From Mongoliitalea lutea (lineage in GTDB: Bacteria; Bacteroidota; Bacteroidia; Cytophagales; Cyclobacteriaceae), in contig NZ_BMYF01000018.1 in NCBI RefSeq assembly GCF_014652135.1, positions 1 to 64,000 on the forward strand: a stretch of 64,000 bases of DNA, written 5' to 3'. The position numbers were made by a program, and so were the translations under genes. Each line of letters starts with the position of its first letter. The stretch's first letter is position 1. The notes under the pieces were generated by a model. The model worked only from the letters and a program-made list of their open reading frames with translations. It was not told where the DNA came from and did no database searches. Of this stretch, positions 52,623-61,807 are shown in pieces.

Positions 52623-54212
52623 ATGAAAAAGCAGTTATTTATCTTACTTTCTTTGCTGTTTTTTGCCCACCAATCTTTTGCCCAAATCCAAAAGAACTGG
52701 ACTTGGGGAGGTCCTCTGCATCCTTTGCAGCAGCAGTTTCAGGTAGTACATTACCATTTGGATTTAGAGATTTTTCCTGAAAATCATAGAATCAAGGGCA
52801 GTAATAAAGTTACCTTTCATGCAGAAGATAGGTTAGACACCTTGCGATTGGACTTGATAGAGGAATATCAGGTGAGTAAGGTCATTATGGATGGAAAAGA
52901 AATCCGATTCGAACACAATGGTGATGTTCTGGATATTTTCCCTATCGACTGTACGTGTAATGAGGTAGAAATATTTTACGAAGGAGAGACGCCTATTGCC
53001 ATTCGGCCTCCTTGGACAGGTGGATTTACTTGGGAAATAGATGAGCTGGGAAACCATTGGATGGGGCTTTCTTCACAAAATGAAGGTGCCAAAATATTTA
53101 TGCCTTGCCTGGACCATCCTTCTTCAGAACCTATCAATGGTGTGGATTTATTCTTTACCGTACCCAAGTCCTATTTTGTTGCTTCCAATGGAAGGCTAGC
53201 CGCCCAAGAGGACTTAGGAGATAGCTATCGTTATCACTGGACTTCCCAATATCCCATCAATAATTACAATGTGAACTTTACCCTTGGAGTCTTTTATGAA
53301 GCATCCAAAGTTTATCAGTCGGTTGATGGAAAGGAAATTCCTATGCATGTCTATGTCTTGCAGCAAAACAAGTCCAAAGCTTATGATTTGTTGCAGGTCT
53401 TAGAAACTTCCACGCAAACCTTGGAGAAGTATTTGGGACCATATCCTTTTGGAGATGATAAAATTGCGGTAGTTGAAACCCCTTACCTTGGTATGGAACA
53501 TCAGACCATCAATGGGTATGGGAATAACTTTCAGTTTGAAAAAGTAGGGGAGGTATGGGCTGATTGGCTATTGCATCACGAACTCGGACATGAATGGTTT
53601 GGGAATAAAGTTTCGGTCAAAGATTGGGCAGACTTTTGGATTCATGAAGGCTTGACAGCCTATGCGGATTGGTTGTTTTATTTGGAGCATGGGGGGGAAG
53701 AGGCCTATCACCAAAAAGTCGCTTCCGTTCGGGTGAATATCCGAAATCTGAGACCCGTCGTATCACCCCGCAATTCACACTCAGATTTTGCTTATCATCC
53801 AGAGATTTATACTAAAGGGGCTTTTATCATTCACTCGTTGCGGTATTTACTGGGAGATGAGGTGTTTTTTCCTATGCTGAAAGCTTTTGCCTCAGATGAG
53901 CGCTTCACCTATGAAAATTTAGTCGACACCAATGATTTCACCAACTTTGTGCAGCAGTATGCAGAACAGGATTTGCAGGGATTCTTTGATTTGTACCTGA
54001 AGTCTGTTCGCTTACCTCAAGTAAAGGTCTCCAAAAAAGGGAAGCGAGGTTATGCAGTGAGTCTGCCGAATATTGATTTTGCCATGCCCGTAGAAATCAA
54101 AACCAGTAATGGTTTGGAGCGACATGTGCTTTCGGCAACTCCTGTTTTGATAAGAAGTGACGGACCTATTTTGGTGGATCCGAATTATTGGTATTTGTTG
54201 GATAGGAGGTAG
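52623..54212 (+). CDS. secreted M1-family metallopeptidase
   Basis: 529 residues. Signal peptide (1-20, HQSFAQ), N-terminal beta domain, then the catalytic domain with substrate motif GMEHQTINGYG and zinc site HHELGHEWFG followed by the second Glu in HEGLTAYADW. Without the long C-terminal helical domain of classical aminopeptidase N, so it is a short M1 form as seen in many Bacteroidota. Cleaves N-terminal residues from peptides outside the cytoplasm. A G7 run at 53691-53697 is in frame and next to the active site. Confidence 0.9.
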   Translation: MKKQLFILLSLLFFAHQSFAQIQKNWTWGGPLHPLQQQFQVVHYHLDLEIFPENHRIKGSNKVTFHAEDRLDTLRLDLIEEYQVSKVIMDGKEIRFEHNGDVLDIFPIDCTCNEVEIFYEGETPIAIRPPWTGGFTWEIDELGNHWMGLSSQNEGAKIFMPCLDHPSSEPINGVDLFFTVPKSYFVASNGRLAAQEDLGDSYRYHWTSQYPINNYNVNFTLGVFYEASKVYQSVDGKEIPMHVYVLQQNKSKAYDLLQVLETSTQTLEKYLGPYPFGDDKIAVVETPYLGMEHQTINGYGNNFQFEKVGEVWADWLLHHELGHEWFGNKVSVKDWADFWIHEGLTAYADWLFYLEHGGEEAYHQKVASVRVNIRNLRPVVSPRNSHSDFAYHPEIYTKGAFIIHSLRYLLGDEVFFPMLKAFASDERFTYENLVDTNDFTNFVQQYAEQDLQGFFDLYLKSVRLPQVKVSKKGKRGYAVSLPNIDFAMPVEIKTSNGLERHVLSATPVLIRSDGPILVDPNYWYLLDRR

Positions 54213-54313
54213 CTAGTAAATAATCATTACGCTTTGTGAATTCTTTGAATCTTCAAGGAAAGGTAAACTGATTTTATTGGTGAAAGCGGTAGCCGTCATA
54301 ATTTAACAACTAA

Positions 54314-54937
54314 ATGAAAAAACTAATTGATATAGAGAATTGGGATAGAAAGGAACATTTTCTTTTCTTTTCAGAGTTTTCTGAACCCTTTTTTGGGGTT
54401 ACAACTAGGGTAGAGTGTACGAGGGCATATGAAAGTGCCAAGCAAAAGAGAATTTCTTTTTTTCTTTATTACCTATACAGGGCACTTAAAGCAGTAAATG
54501 CAATAGACTATTTTCGCTATCGAATCCTAGATGGTCAGGTTTATGAATTTGATACGATTCATGCCTCACCTACTATAAGGCGACCCAATGGGACCTTTGG
54601 TTTTTCTTACCTTTATTACTGTGAAGATGAAGAAGAATTTTATCAAAAAGCGCAGCAGGAAATCGAAGCAGTAAAAAAGTCAACTACGCTTTTTCCTGTG
54701 GTTTCAGGGGAAAATGTAGTCCATTTTTCAGCTATTCCCTGGGTTGATTTTTCAAGTATTTCTCATGCAAGAAATTTTGCGCAGCCAGATAGTTGCCCCA
54801 AAATATCTTTTGGTAAACTTACGGAGGTTAATGGCGTTAAATCTATGGCTGTATCCATTCATGTACATCATGCGTTGATGGATGGGCTTCATGTTGGACA
54901 GTTTGTAGAGCAATTTCAAGCCGTATTGGAAGAATAA
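54314..54937 (+). CDS. chloramphenicol-acetyltransferase-like protein
   Basis: 207 residues, close to the 215-220 of CatA trimers. C-terminal catalytic motif VHHALMDGLHVG fits HHxxxDG, and the substrate-side residues FFSEFSEPFFGV are at the N-terminus. Chromosomal CAT-like proteins of this type may acetylate other acceptors; whether chloramphenicol is a substrate cannot be judged from sequence. Alone between the M1 gene and the GDPD operon; the intergenic sequences on both sides show no repeats. Confidence 0.82.
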   Translation: MKKLIDIENWDRKEHFLFFSEFSEPFFGVTTRVECTRAYESAKQKRISFFLYYLYRALKAVNAIDYFRYRILDGQVYEFDTIHASPTIRRPNGTFGFSYLYYCEDEEEFYQKAQQEIEAVKKSTTLFPVVSGENVVHFSAIPWVDFSSISHARNFAQPDSCPKISFGKLTEVNGVKSMAVSIHVHHALMDGLHVGQFVEQFQAVLEE

Positions 54938-55131
54938 TCAATAATTCGAAGTTTGCATGTCAAAAAAAATCAAATCTTAAAAAAGCCCTCCTCTGTGCCA
55001 TTGAAGTATCAGAAATATGAAAATGGGATCATGAACTGGGCAACTGATTTAATTTCTTTCCAAGGAGCGGGATTTGTTATCATTGAATAGTATAAAAGGT
55101 TAACCTCTTTTTAAAAATATACCTCAAGACC

Positions 55132-55944
55132 ATGAAGATTATTCTTGTCTCGATTTTAGTTTTTGTTGGTTTCAGTTCCATAAAGGCTCAAAGCCTTCGA
55201 ACTCTGATTGAACAAGAGCGTCCTGTTATCTTTTCTCATCGCGTTGCATTAGAACCTGATTGGGTGGAGAATAGTCTGTATTCCCTTGAGAAATCCGGTG
55301 AAATGGGGTTTATGTTCCACGAGATTGATGTAGTGGAGAGTAAGGATGGGGTTTTGTATGTGTTGCATGACAAAACTTTGGACAGAACCACCTCGTCCAC
55401 GGGAGCGGTAAAAGAATTAGCTAGTGCTTATTTGGATGGAGTGCTATTGAATGGCCTTGAAGAGCGCTTACCACGTTTGGAAGATTTTTTGGCTATTTGT
55501 CAGGAGAAAGGATTTTACTTGATGCTAGATGTCAAAGAAGCCTCCTTGGAAAAAGTGATGGCAAAGGTGAAAGAATTTGACATGTTGGAGCGAGTAGTGT
55601 TGTTAACGTTTGGTAAGGAGCGTTCAGCTGAAGCTTTGGAGTTAGGAGAGCGGTTCCTATTGTCAGTATTGATTACAGAGGAAGAAGATTTTGACTATTT
55701 CCTTTGCAAAACGGAGCAGCCTTACTATTTGGCGGCCTATATCAATAAAGATGGACCAATTGATTTATTTGAAAAAGCACGTTCTCTAGGTCTTCCAACA
55801 ATCACCGATGTATTGGGAGCGATTGATGCGCGGGCACAAAACGAGGGGATAGCTGTTTACACTGAATTTTTACACAAAAGAAAGCCTAGTATCCTGGTCT
55901 CCGATTATCCGCTTCAAATCAAGCAGGTGATGAGTAATGATTGA
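55132..55944 (+). CDS. secreted glycerophosphodiester phosphodiesterase-like protein
   Basis: 270 residues. Signal peptide (1-19, FSSIKAQ). TIM-barrel motifs in order: FSHRVALEPDWVENS (the usual HRG...EN with Val for Gly), FHEIDVVESKDGVLYVLHD (metal-binding E-x-D and the catalytic His), LDRTTSSTG. Hydrolyses glycerophosphodiesters; the substituted HRG position may affect substrate. First of four plus-strand genes (55132-59995). Confidence 0.8.
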   Translation: MKIILVSILVFVGFSSIKAQSLRTLIEQERPVIFSHRVALEPDWVENSLYSLEKSGEMGFMFHEIDVVESKDGVLYVLHDKTLDRTTSSTGAVKELASAYLDGVLLNGLEERLPRLEDFLAICQEKGFYLMLDVKEASLEKVMAKVKEFDMLERVVLLTFGKERSAEALELGERFLLSVLITEEEDFDYFLCKTEQPYYLAAYINKDGPIDLFEKARSLGLPTITDVLGAIDARAQNEGIAVYTEFLHKRKPSILVSDYPLQIKQVMSND

Positions 55945-56016
55945 TGGTTTTGTGATTTGGAAATAATTTTAGCAACTTAAAACCCTATTTCCATCCATCA
56001 TCAACCATCATTCTCT

Positions 56017-57258
56017 ATGAATGCCAAATTATTGATTCGCTTGTCCTTGATTTTTAATTACATGGTGTTTGCCGTGTTGTTAAATTCAGTGGGGGCAGTA
56101 ATCCTGCAAGTGCAGCGTACATTTGATGTCACCAAGGCTGAAGCCTCTGTTTTAGAGGGGTTCAAAGATTTACCAATCGCCATTTTTTCATTTGTAGTAG
56201 CTTCTTTTTTGCCAAAAATCGGTTTGAAGAGAGGGATGCTGATTGCCTTAGGTTTGGTAGCGGCTATGTGTTTCATCATTCCTGTGATGGCCAATGATTT
56301 TTGGTATTTCAAGATGCTTTTTGCTGCGGTAGGAATCTCTTTTGCAGTCATCAAAGTTTCAGTGTTTGCTATGATTGGTTTAGTCACCGATGATACAAAA
56401 GAACACAGTAGCTTGATGAGTACCATCGAGGGCTTTTTTATGATTGGGGTGCTGTTGGGCAATGTGTTTTTCAGTCTATTTGTCAATGATGCAGATCCTC
56501 GATCTACTGCATGGCTTTCTATTTATTGGTATCTAGGGGCATTAAGTTTGGTAGCTGCTTTATTCCTCTTACTTGCCCAAGTCAATGAATCTGCATCCAA
56601 ACGAGAAGACACTGGTGCTTGGGAAGAGTTTTTGGATATGATCAAATTGGTGGCCAAACCTTTGGTCTTGGTGTTTGCTGCCTCAGCATTTCTATTCGTA
56701 TTGATTGAGCAAAGCTTTATGACATGGACACCCACCTTTTATCAGGATGTGTTGAAAGTTCCGGCGAGCATGGGCATACAGGCAGGGGCAGTTTTGGCAG
56801 GTGCTTTGGCAGTTGGACGCTTATTGGCAGGAGTGATTTTGAAGCGGGTACATTGGCTTACCTTTACCTTGACAAGTACAGTTTTGGTGGGGGTATGTGT
56901 CCTACTTACCTTGCCTTTGACACAAAATCTTCCGGATGTCACAGAAACTGTCACTTGGTTCAATGCACCATTTGTGGTGTACTTGTTTCCCATATTGGGA
57001 GTCTTTTTAGCGCCTATTTATCCTACTATCAATTCTGTGGTGTTAAGCGCTTTGCCAAAGTACATGCAGAGTTCCATGTCAGGCTTGATTGTGGTTTTCT
57101 CTGCCTTGGGTGGTACAACAGGCTCTATTATCACAGGGAATATTTTCGAGCGCTATGGGGGAACCAATGCCTTTTATTTTTCATTGATACCCATTGTGGC
57201 ACTTTGCCTGATTTTATTTCTATTACATAAGCAAGTAAACAAACAACAACATGCATAG
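56017..57258 (+). CDS. MFS transporter, probably sugar (trehalose) uptake
   Basis: 413 residues with about 12 membrane helices and a cytosolic loop near 195-210 (VNESASKREDTGAWEEF). Motif A-like FLPKIGLKRGML between helices 2 and 3. The stop overlaps the trehalase start by 8 bases, so import of trehalose or a related disaccharide is the natural reading, which is inference from context. Subfamily not recognised with certainty. Confidence 0.82.
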   Translation: MNAKLLIRLSLIFNYMVFAVLLNSVGAVILQVQRTFDVTKAEASVLEGFKDLPIAIFSFVVASFLPKIGLKRGMLIALGLVAAMCFIIPVMANDFWYFKMLFAAVGISFAVIKVSVFAMIGLVTDDTKEHSSLMSTIEGFFMIGVLLGNVFFSLFVNDADPRSTAWLSIYWYLGALSLVAALFLLLAQVNESASKREDTGAWEEFLDMIKLVAKPLVLVFAASAFLFVLIEQSFMTWTPTFYQDVLKVPASMGIQAGAVLAGALAVGRLLAGVILKRVHWLTFTLTSTVLVGVCVLLTLPLTQNLPDVTETVTWFNAPFVVYLFPILGVFLAPIYPTINSVVLSALPKYMQSSMSGLIVVFSALGGTTGSIITGNIFERYGGTNAFYFSLIPIVALCLILFLLHKQVNKQQHA

Positions 57259-58744
57259 TCCCGAACAGGTATTTGGGGAGCTGTTTGAAGCAATTCAAAT
57301 GCAAGGAGTTTTCCCAGATTCCAAAACATTTGTAGATATGATTCCCAAGATTTCCGTGGAGGAAATTATTGCCCAGTACCATCAGGAAAACAATTCTGAA
57401 ACCTTTGATTTAACCGTTTTCGTGTCTCAATACTTTACTTCCCCAAGCTTGGGTCCGCTTTTGGTAATGGAGGAATCTAGTTCATTGGAAGAGCGATTGC
57501 ATCAGCAATGGAAGGTCTTGACCAAAGAAGCAGATGAAGAAAAAGAAGGATCTTCTTTGATACCCTTACCATTTTCCTATGTAGTACCCGGAGGAAGGTT
57601 TGGAGAAATCTATTACTGGGATAGTTACTTTACGATGCTTGGCTTGAAAGAATCCGGGCGTGTGGATTTGATCGAAGCCATGGTGAGGAATTTTGCGCAT
57701 TTGATTGATGTGGTTGGGCATATTCCGAATGGGAATCGAACTTATTTTATCAGCCGTTCTCAGCCTCCATTTTTTGTTAAAATGGTGGAGTTGTTAGCGG
57801 AAGTAAAGCAAGATGAAAGCATTTTGATTCATTATTTACCTCAGCTGGAGCGGGAGTACGCGTTTTGGATGAAAGGGGCTGAGGGATTACCTATTGGGGA
57901 AGCCTATGCACGGGTTGTACGATTAGATGAGGAAACAATTTTGAATCGGTATTGGGATGATGTGGACACTCCACGGGCAGAATCTTACCGGGAGGATGTA
58001 GAACTATTGCATCAGACCAATGGAGATTCCAGCAGTATGCGGCATATCCGTGCAGCCTGTGAGTCGGGCTGGGATTTTAGTTCGCGATGGCTGATGGATG
58101 AGCAGGATTTGAATACCATAGAGGCCGCACATATCATCCCTATAGATTTGAATGTGTTGTTGTTTGAATTGGAGCGAGTAATGCACTATATCTATTCATT
58201 GAAAGAAGATCTTGCTTATGCGGCTCATTATCAGCATTTGATGAGGAAAAGATTAAAGGGCATCGAGTTTTTTTTGTGGTCCTCGGAAAGTGAGTTGTAT
58301 TTGGATTATCATTTTGTCCAACAAAAGTCCATGAAGCGACCTTCTTTGGCTATGCTATTTCCGCTTTGGTCGGGTTTTGCATCAGAGGAACAGGCAAGTT
58401 CAGTTTTGAATTATGTTGAAAAGCAATTTTTGAAACCTGGAGGTTTGGTTACGAGTACAAGTTATTCCGGCCAACAATGGGATGCTCCCAATGGCTGGGC
58501 ACCTTTGCAGTGGATAGGGTTGGCGGCAAGTGTGAACTATGGATGGAAAAATCTTGCTACGACAATTGCTTCACGTTGGACTTTCTTGAATGAACAAGTA
58601 TTCGAGCGGACTGGTAAAATGATGGAGAAATACAATGTAGAGGATCTGACCTTGGAGGCAGGAGGAGGAGAGTATCCTGTTCAAGATGGATTTGGTTGGT
58701 CTAATGGAATTTATTTGGCCATGAAAGAGTTTCTAAGAACATAA
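57251..58744 (+). CDS. trehalase, GH37
   Basis: 497 residues. Trehalase signature 1 PGGRFGEIYYWDSYFTMLGL, catalytic-acid segment SGWDFSSRW, and signature 2 QWDAPNGWAPLQW; a final Glu-rich ECG/AGGGEYPVQDGFGW loop matches the family end. Splits alpha,alpha-trehalose into two glucose. No signal peptide, so it is cytosolic and of the TreF type, in keeping with the preceding permease. Overlaps the transporter gene by 8 bases. Confidence 0.93.
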   Translation: MHSPEQVFGELFEAIQMQGVFPDSKTFVDMIPKISVEEIIAQYHQENNSETFDLTVFVSQYFTSPSLGPLLVMEESSSLEERLHQQWKVLTKEADEEKEGSSLIPLPFSYVVPGGRFGEIYYWDSYFTMLGLKESGRVDLIEAMVRNFAHLIDVVGHIPNGNRTYFISRSQPPFFVKMVELLAEVKQDESILIHYLPQLEREYAFWMKGAEGLPIGEAYARVVRLDEETILNRYWDDVDTPRAESYREDVELLHQTNGDSSSMRHIRAACESGWDFSSRWLMDEQDLNTIEAAHIIPIDLNVLLFELERVMHYIYSLKEDLAYAAHYQHLMRKRLKGIEFFLWSSESELYLDYHFVQQKSMKRPSLAMLFPLWSGFASEEQASSVLNYVEKQFLKPGGLVTSTSYSGQQWDAPNGWAPLQWIGLAASVNYGWKNLATTIASRWTFLNEQVFERTGKMMEKYNVEDLTLEAGGGEYPVQDGFGWSNGIYLAMKEFLRT

Positions 58745-58759
58745 ACCCTTATTATACAT

Positions 58760-59995
58760 ATGCGCTTTAACAAACATTTCTGGATTGCGACAATTGCACT
58801 TGTTTTTGCTTTGTCAGCAATTGCTCATGCACAACAAGCTACCCATGCCTTTTATCTGACTTGGACGGAGGATCCTACCAGTAGTATCAGTATCGATTGG
58901 CATTCAGATGCGACCTCAAGTACTACACTCAAATTCAGGAGAAAAGGAACCGAAGCTTGGAGAGATTTTGAAAGCACGGTGTTGCCGTATCCTTTTTCAG
59001 AGCGTAAAGTACATAGGGTTGGAATTGGTGGTTTGTCTCCAGCAACAACCTATGAATTGATGTTTCCGGGATTGGAAGCGGTCTATCATTTCCATACCAT
59101 GCCAGCTGACCTGAATACTGCCAGCATTAAAATTGCTATCGGGGGAGACACCATGCACAGGAAAGAATGGTTTGAGCAAACGAATGGAATTGTCACTTCC
59201 TATGATCCTGATTTTGTGATCATAGGTGGGGATATGGCTTATGAAAATGGAGTTGCTGAGAATCTTCAACGAATCTATGATTGGTTTGATGCCTACACCA
59301 AGACTTTGGTAACTGCTGATAACCGTATTTTACCATGTATTGTAGCTGCCGGAAATCACGAAGTAGTAGGTGGCTATTATTCCCGTAACCCAGGCTATGA
59401 GCAGACCAATTCCTTCAGAAACCGTATTGCTCCTTATTTCTACTCCTTATTTCCATTCCCAGGCCAGCCAGGATATAATGTATTGGACTTTGGAAAATAT
59501 TTGAGTTTGGTTATACTCGATACGGAGCATAGCAATCCTGTGGAGGGAGTTCAGACAGATTGGTTGAAGCAAACGCTAGAGGAGCGTAAAGATTTTCTTC
59601 ATGTCTTGCCAATCTACCATGTCCCGGCATTTCCTTCTGTGAGAGATTTTAATGGAACTACCCAGACGTTGGTAAGGGATACATGGGTGCCCATATTTGA
59701 GCAATATCCAATCAGACTTGCTTTTGAAAACCATGATCATGCATATAAGCGAACCTTTCCTATAAGAAATGGGAAAATTGACCAAACGGGGATAACGTAT
59801 GTCGGTGATGGATCGTGGGGAACTGAGCCTAGACCAATTCATTCAGTAGAAGATACTTGGTATTTGAAAGTGGCACAAAGTGTGAATGCATTTACCTTTT
59901 TGACCATCGAAGGCAGTCAATACTCGTTGATTTCTTTGGATTGGGAGGGAAATGTGATTGATAGTTACCCGCAAAATCCACTTATCGGTAAATAA
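58760..59995 (+). CDS. purple-acid-phosphatase-like metallophosphoesterase
   Basis: 411 residues. Signal peptide (1-24, IAHAQQ), N-terminal fibronectin-III-like domain (about 25-115), then the calcineurin-type domain with metal motifs GGDTMHRKEW, IIGGDMAYENG, AAGNHEVVGG, VLPIYHVPAF and ENHDHAYKRTFP. Predicted secreted acid phosphatase with a di-metal centre. Fourth gene of the GDPD-MFS-trehalase group, 15 bases after trehalase; together they would recover phosphate and sugar from phosphoesters outside the cell. Confidence 0.88.
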   Translation: MRFNKHFWIATIALVFALSAIAHAQQATHAFYLTWTEDPTSSISIDWHSDATSSTTLKFRRKGTEAWRDFESTVLPYPFSERKVHRVGIGGLSPATTYELMFPGLEAVYHFHTMPADLNTASIKIAIGGDTMHRKEWFEQTNGIVTSYDPDFVIIGGDMAYENGVAENLQRIYDWFDAYTKTLVTADNRILPCIVAAGNHEVVGGYYSRNPGYEQTNSFRNRIAPYFYSLFPFPGQPGYNVLDFGKYLSLVILDTEHSNPVEGVQTDWLKQTLEERKDFLHVLPIYHVPAFPSVRDFNGTTQTLVRDTWVPIFEQYPIRLAFENHDHAYKRTFPIRNGKIDQTGITYVGDGSWGTEPRPIHSVEDTWYLKVAQSVNAFTFLTIEGSQYSLISLDWEGNVIDSYPQNPLIGK

Positions 59996-60175
59996 TATCC
60001 ATAATTGTTGATTAATTTCCTTACAGCCTTTATCTTAGCGCTAGTAAGGTTTAATATTCAAGAGATTTGGCAGTTCTTGACTGACACTTCTTTAAATGGG
60101 GCTTCATAGAAGCCTTTTTTGGTTTATAGGCTTTTCTGTAATTTTACAACCGAATTCTCATACCCATACCCGTTC

Positions 60176-61081
60176 ATGTCATTATCCATTCAACAGCTGA
60201 GTAAGTTTTATGGAAGCCAGAAGGCTTTGAATCAGATTTCCTTTACAGCAGAAAAAGGTCAAGTCGTGGGTTTTTTAGGCCCTAATGGTGCTGGTAAGTC
60301 CACCACCATGAAAATTGCGACAGGATACATGCTGGCAGATGAAGGAGATGTATTGGTAAATGGAATCTCCGTAGCAGAACGACCGCAGCAAATCAGTCAA
60401 TTAATAGGGTATTTGCCAGAACATAATCCCTTGTATTTGGATATGTATGTGCGTGAATTTTTATCCTTTACGGGCGGCCTGTATGGCGTGTCTGGAAAAA
60501 GTCTTAAAAATCGTGTAGAAGAACTAATCGGACTCTGTGGATTGGAAAGAGAAGCCCACAAACAGATCCAGCAACTTTCCAAAGGCTACCGACAGCGGGT
60601 AGGTTTGGCAAAAGCCTTGATTCATGACCCGGAAGTCATCATCTTGGATGAACCTACCACAGGATTGGACCCTAATCAACTGGTAGAAATCAGAAAATTA
60701 ATCAAAAACATCAGTGAAAATAAAACGCTGATTTTGAGTACGCATATCATGCAAGAGGTGGAGGCTATCTGTGATAAAGTTGTTATCATCAATCGTGGGG
60801 AAATAGTGGCAGAAGATTTATTGGCGAATTTAACCAAGGGAAGCGGTCAAGTAAGTTTGGTTTTGGAAACTGAAGAAGAACTGAATCTCGGTTGGTTTGA
60901 AGGTATTGGTTCGCATACAAGTTCCGAACGTTCTAATCTTATTAAAATCCATGTGACAAATGCTGCGATTGCTAGAAAAGCGATTCTTCAAGTAATTGCC
61001 GATCAAAATCTAAACTTGGTCAGTTTGCGACAAGAGAGTAAAAATTTAGAGTCCATTTTCCAACAAATTACCCAATCCTGA
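60176..61081 (+). CDS. gldA: gliding-motility ABC transporter ATPase GldA
   Basis: 301 residues from the ATG at 60176; the frame is open upstream to 60119 but that part covers the promoter region (-33 TTTG 60118-60121, TAATTTTA 60139-60146). Walker A GPNGAGKST, signature LSKGYRQRVGLA, Walker B VIILDEPTTGLDP and H-loop STHIM intact. With GldF and GldG it forms a transporter needed for gliding in Flavobacterium johnsoniae-type systems. Directly followed by gldF and gldG. Confidence 0.9.
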   Translation: MSLSIQQLSKFYGSQKALNQISFTAEKGQVVGFLGPNGAGKSTTMKIATGYMLADEGDVLVNGISVAERPQQISQLIGYLPEHNPLYLDMYVREFLSFTGGLYGVSGKSLKNRVEELIGLCGLEREAHKQIQQLSKGYRQRVGLAKALIHDPEVIILDEPTTGLDPNQLVEIRKLIKNISENKTLILSTHIMQEVEAICDKVVIINRGEIVAEDLLANLTKGSGQVSLVLETEEELNLGWFEGIGSHTSSERSNLIKIHVTNAAIARKAILQVIADQNLNLVSLRQESKNLESIFQQITQS

Positions 61082-61083
61082 GT

Positions 61084-61806
61084 ATGTGGGCACTGTATAA
61101 AAAAGAAATCAATGCTTTCTTTGGGAATTTGAGCGGGTATCTCATTTTGAGTCTGTTTTTGGTTTCCCTAGGTTTGATCGTTTGGGTTTTTCCTGATACA
61201 TCGGTTTTAGAATATGGATTTGCCGATTTGGAGGCACTGTTTGTATACGCTCCCTATGTTTTCACCTTTCTGATTCCTGCTATGACCATGAAGATGATTG
61301 CAGAAGAACGGAAAACAGGGACTTGGGAATTATTGATGACTTCCCCACTTTCTATTTCAAAAATTATTTTGGCGAAGTACTTGGCGACAATCAGCTTGGT
61401 GTTGATTGCAGTTTTACCAACCTTGATTTACTATTGGAGCATCGTACAGCTAGGACAGCCAGTAGGGAATATTGACCATGCCGGTTTCTTTGGATCTTTT
61501 ATTGGACTGTTATTTATGGGAGCTGTATTTGCTGCAATCGGGTTGTTTGGTTCTGCATTGACAGTGCATCAGGTAGTTGCCTTTGTATGGGGAGTCTTTT
61601 TGTGTTTCTTCCTGTATTTTGGCTTGACTGCCTTGGTGGAACTCAATGTTTATCATCCTTTTGCCTTATTATTGGAAGAGCTGAGTTTGAGCTTTCATTA
61701 TCGTAGCATGAGTAGGGGAGTCATTGCAAGCAGCAATTTGTCGTACTTCATATTCATCATCGGCTTGATGTTGTTGTTGACTGGTCTAATCATCAAAAGG
61801 AGGTAA
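61084..61806 (+). CDS. gldF: gliding-motility ABC permease GldF
   Basis: 240 residues with six membrane helices. The start MWALYKKEINAFFGNLSGYL and the loop MIAEERKTGTWELLMTSPLS are typical of GldF/ABC-2 permeases. Begins 3 bases after the gldA stop. Inner-membrane part of the GldAFG transporter. Confidence 0.92.
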   Translation: MWALYKKEINAFFGNLSGYLILSLFLVSLGLIVWVFPDTSVLEYGFADLEALFVYAPYVFTFLIPAMTMKMIAEERKTGTWELLMTSPLSISKIILAKYLATISLVLIAVLPTLIYYWSIVQLGQPVGNIDHAGFFGSFIGLLFMGAVFAAIGLFGSALTVHQVVAFVWGVFLCFFLYFGLTALVELNVYHPFALLLEELSLSFHYRSMSRGVIASSNLSYFIFIIGLMLLLTGLIIKRR

Positions 61807-61807
61807 T

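Noticed and set aside
53691-53697. G7 run in the M1 peptidase gene as a phase switch
   Set aside because: In frame, within conserved catalytic-domain sequence and short.
54314-54937. acquired chloramphenicol resistance gene
   Set aside because: CAT-like motif is present, but there is no mobile context and base use matches neighbours; substrate cannot be inferred.
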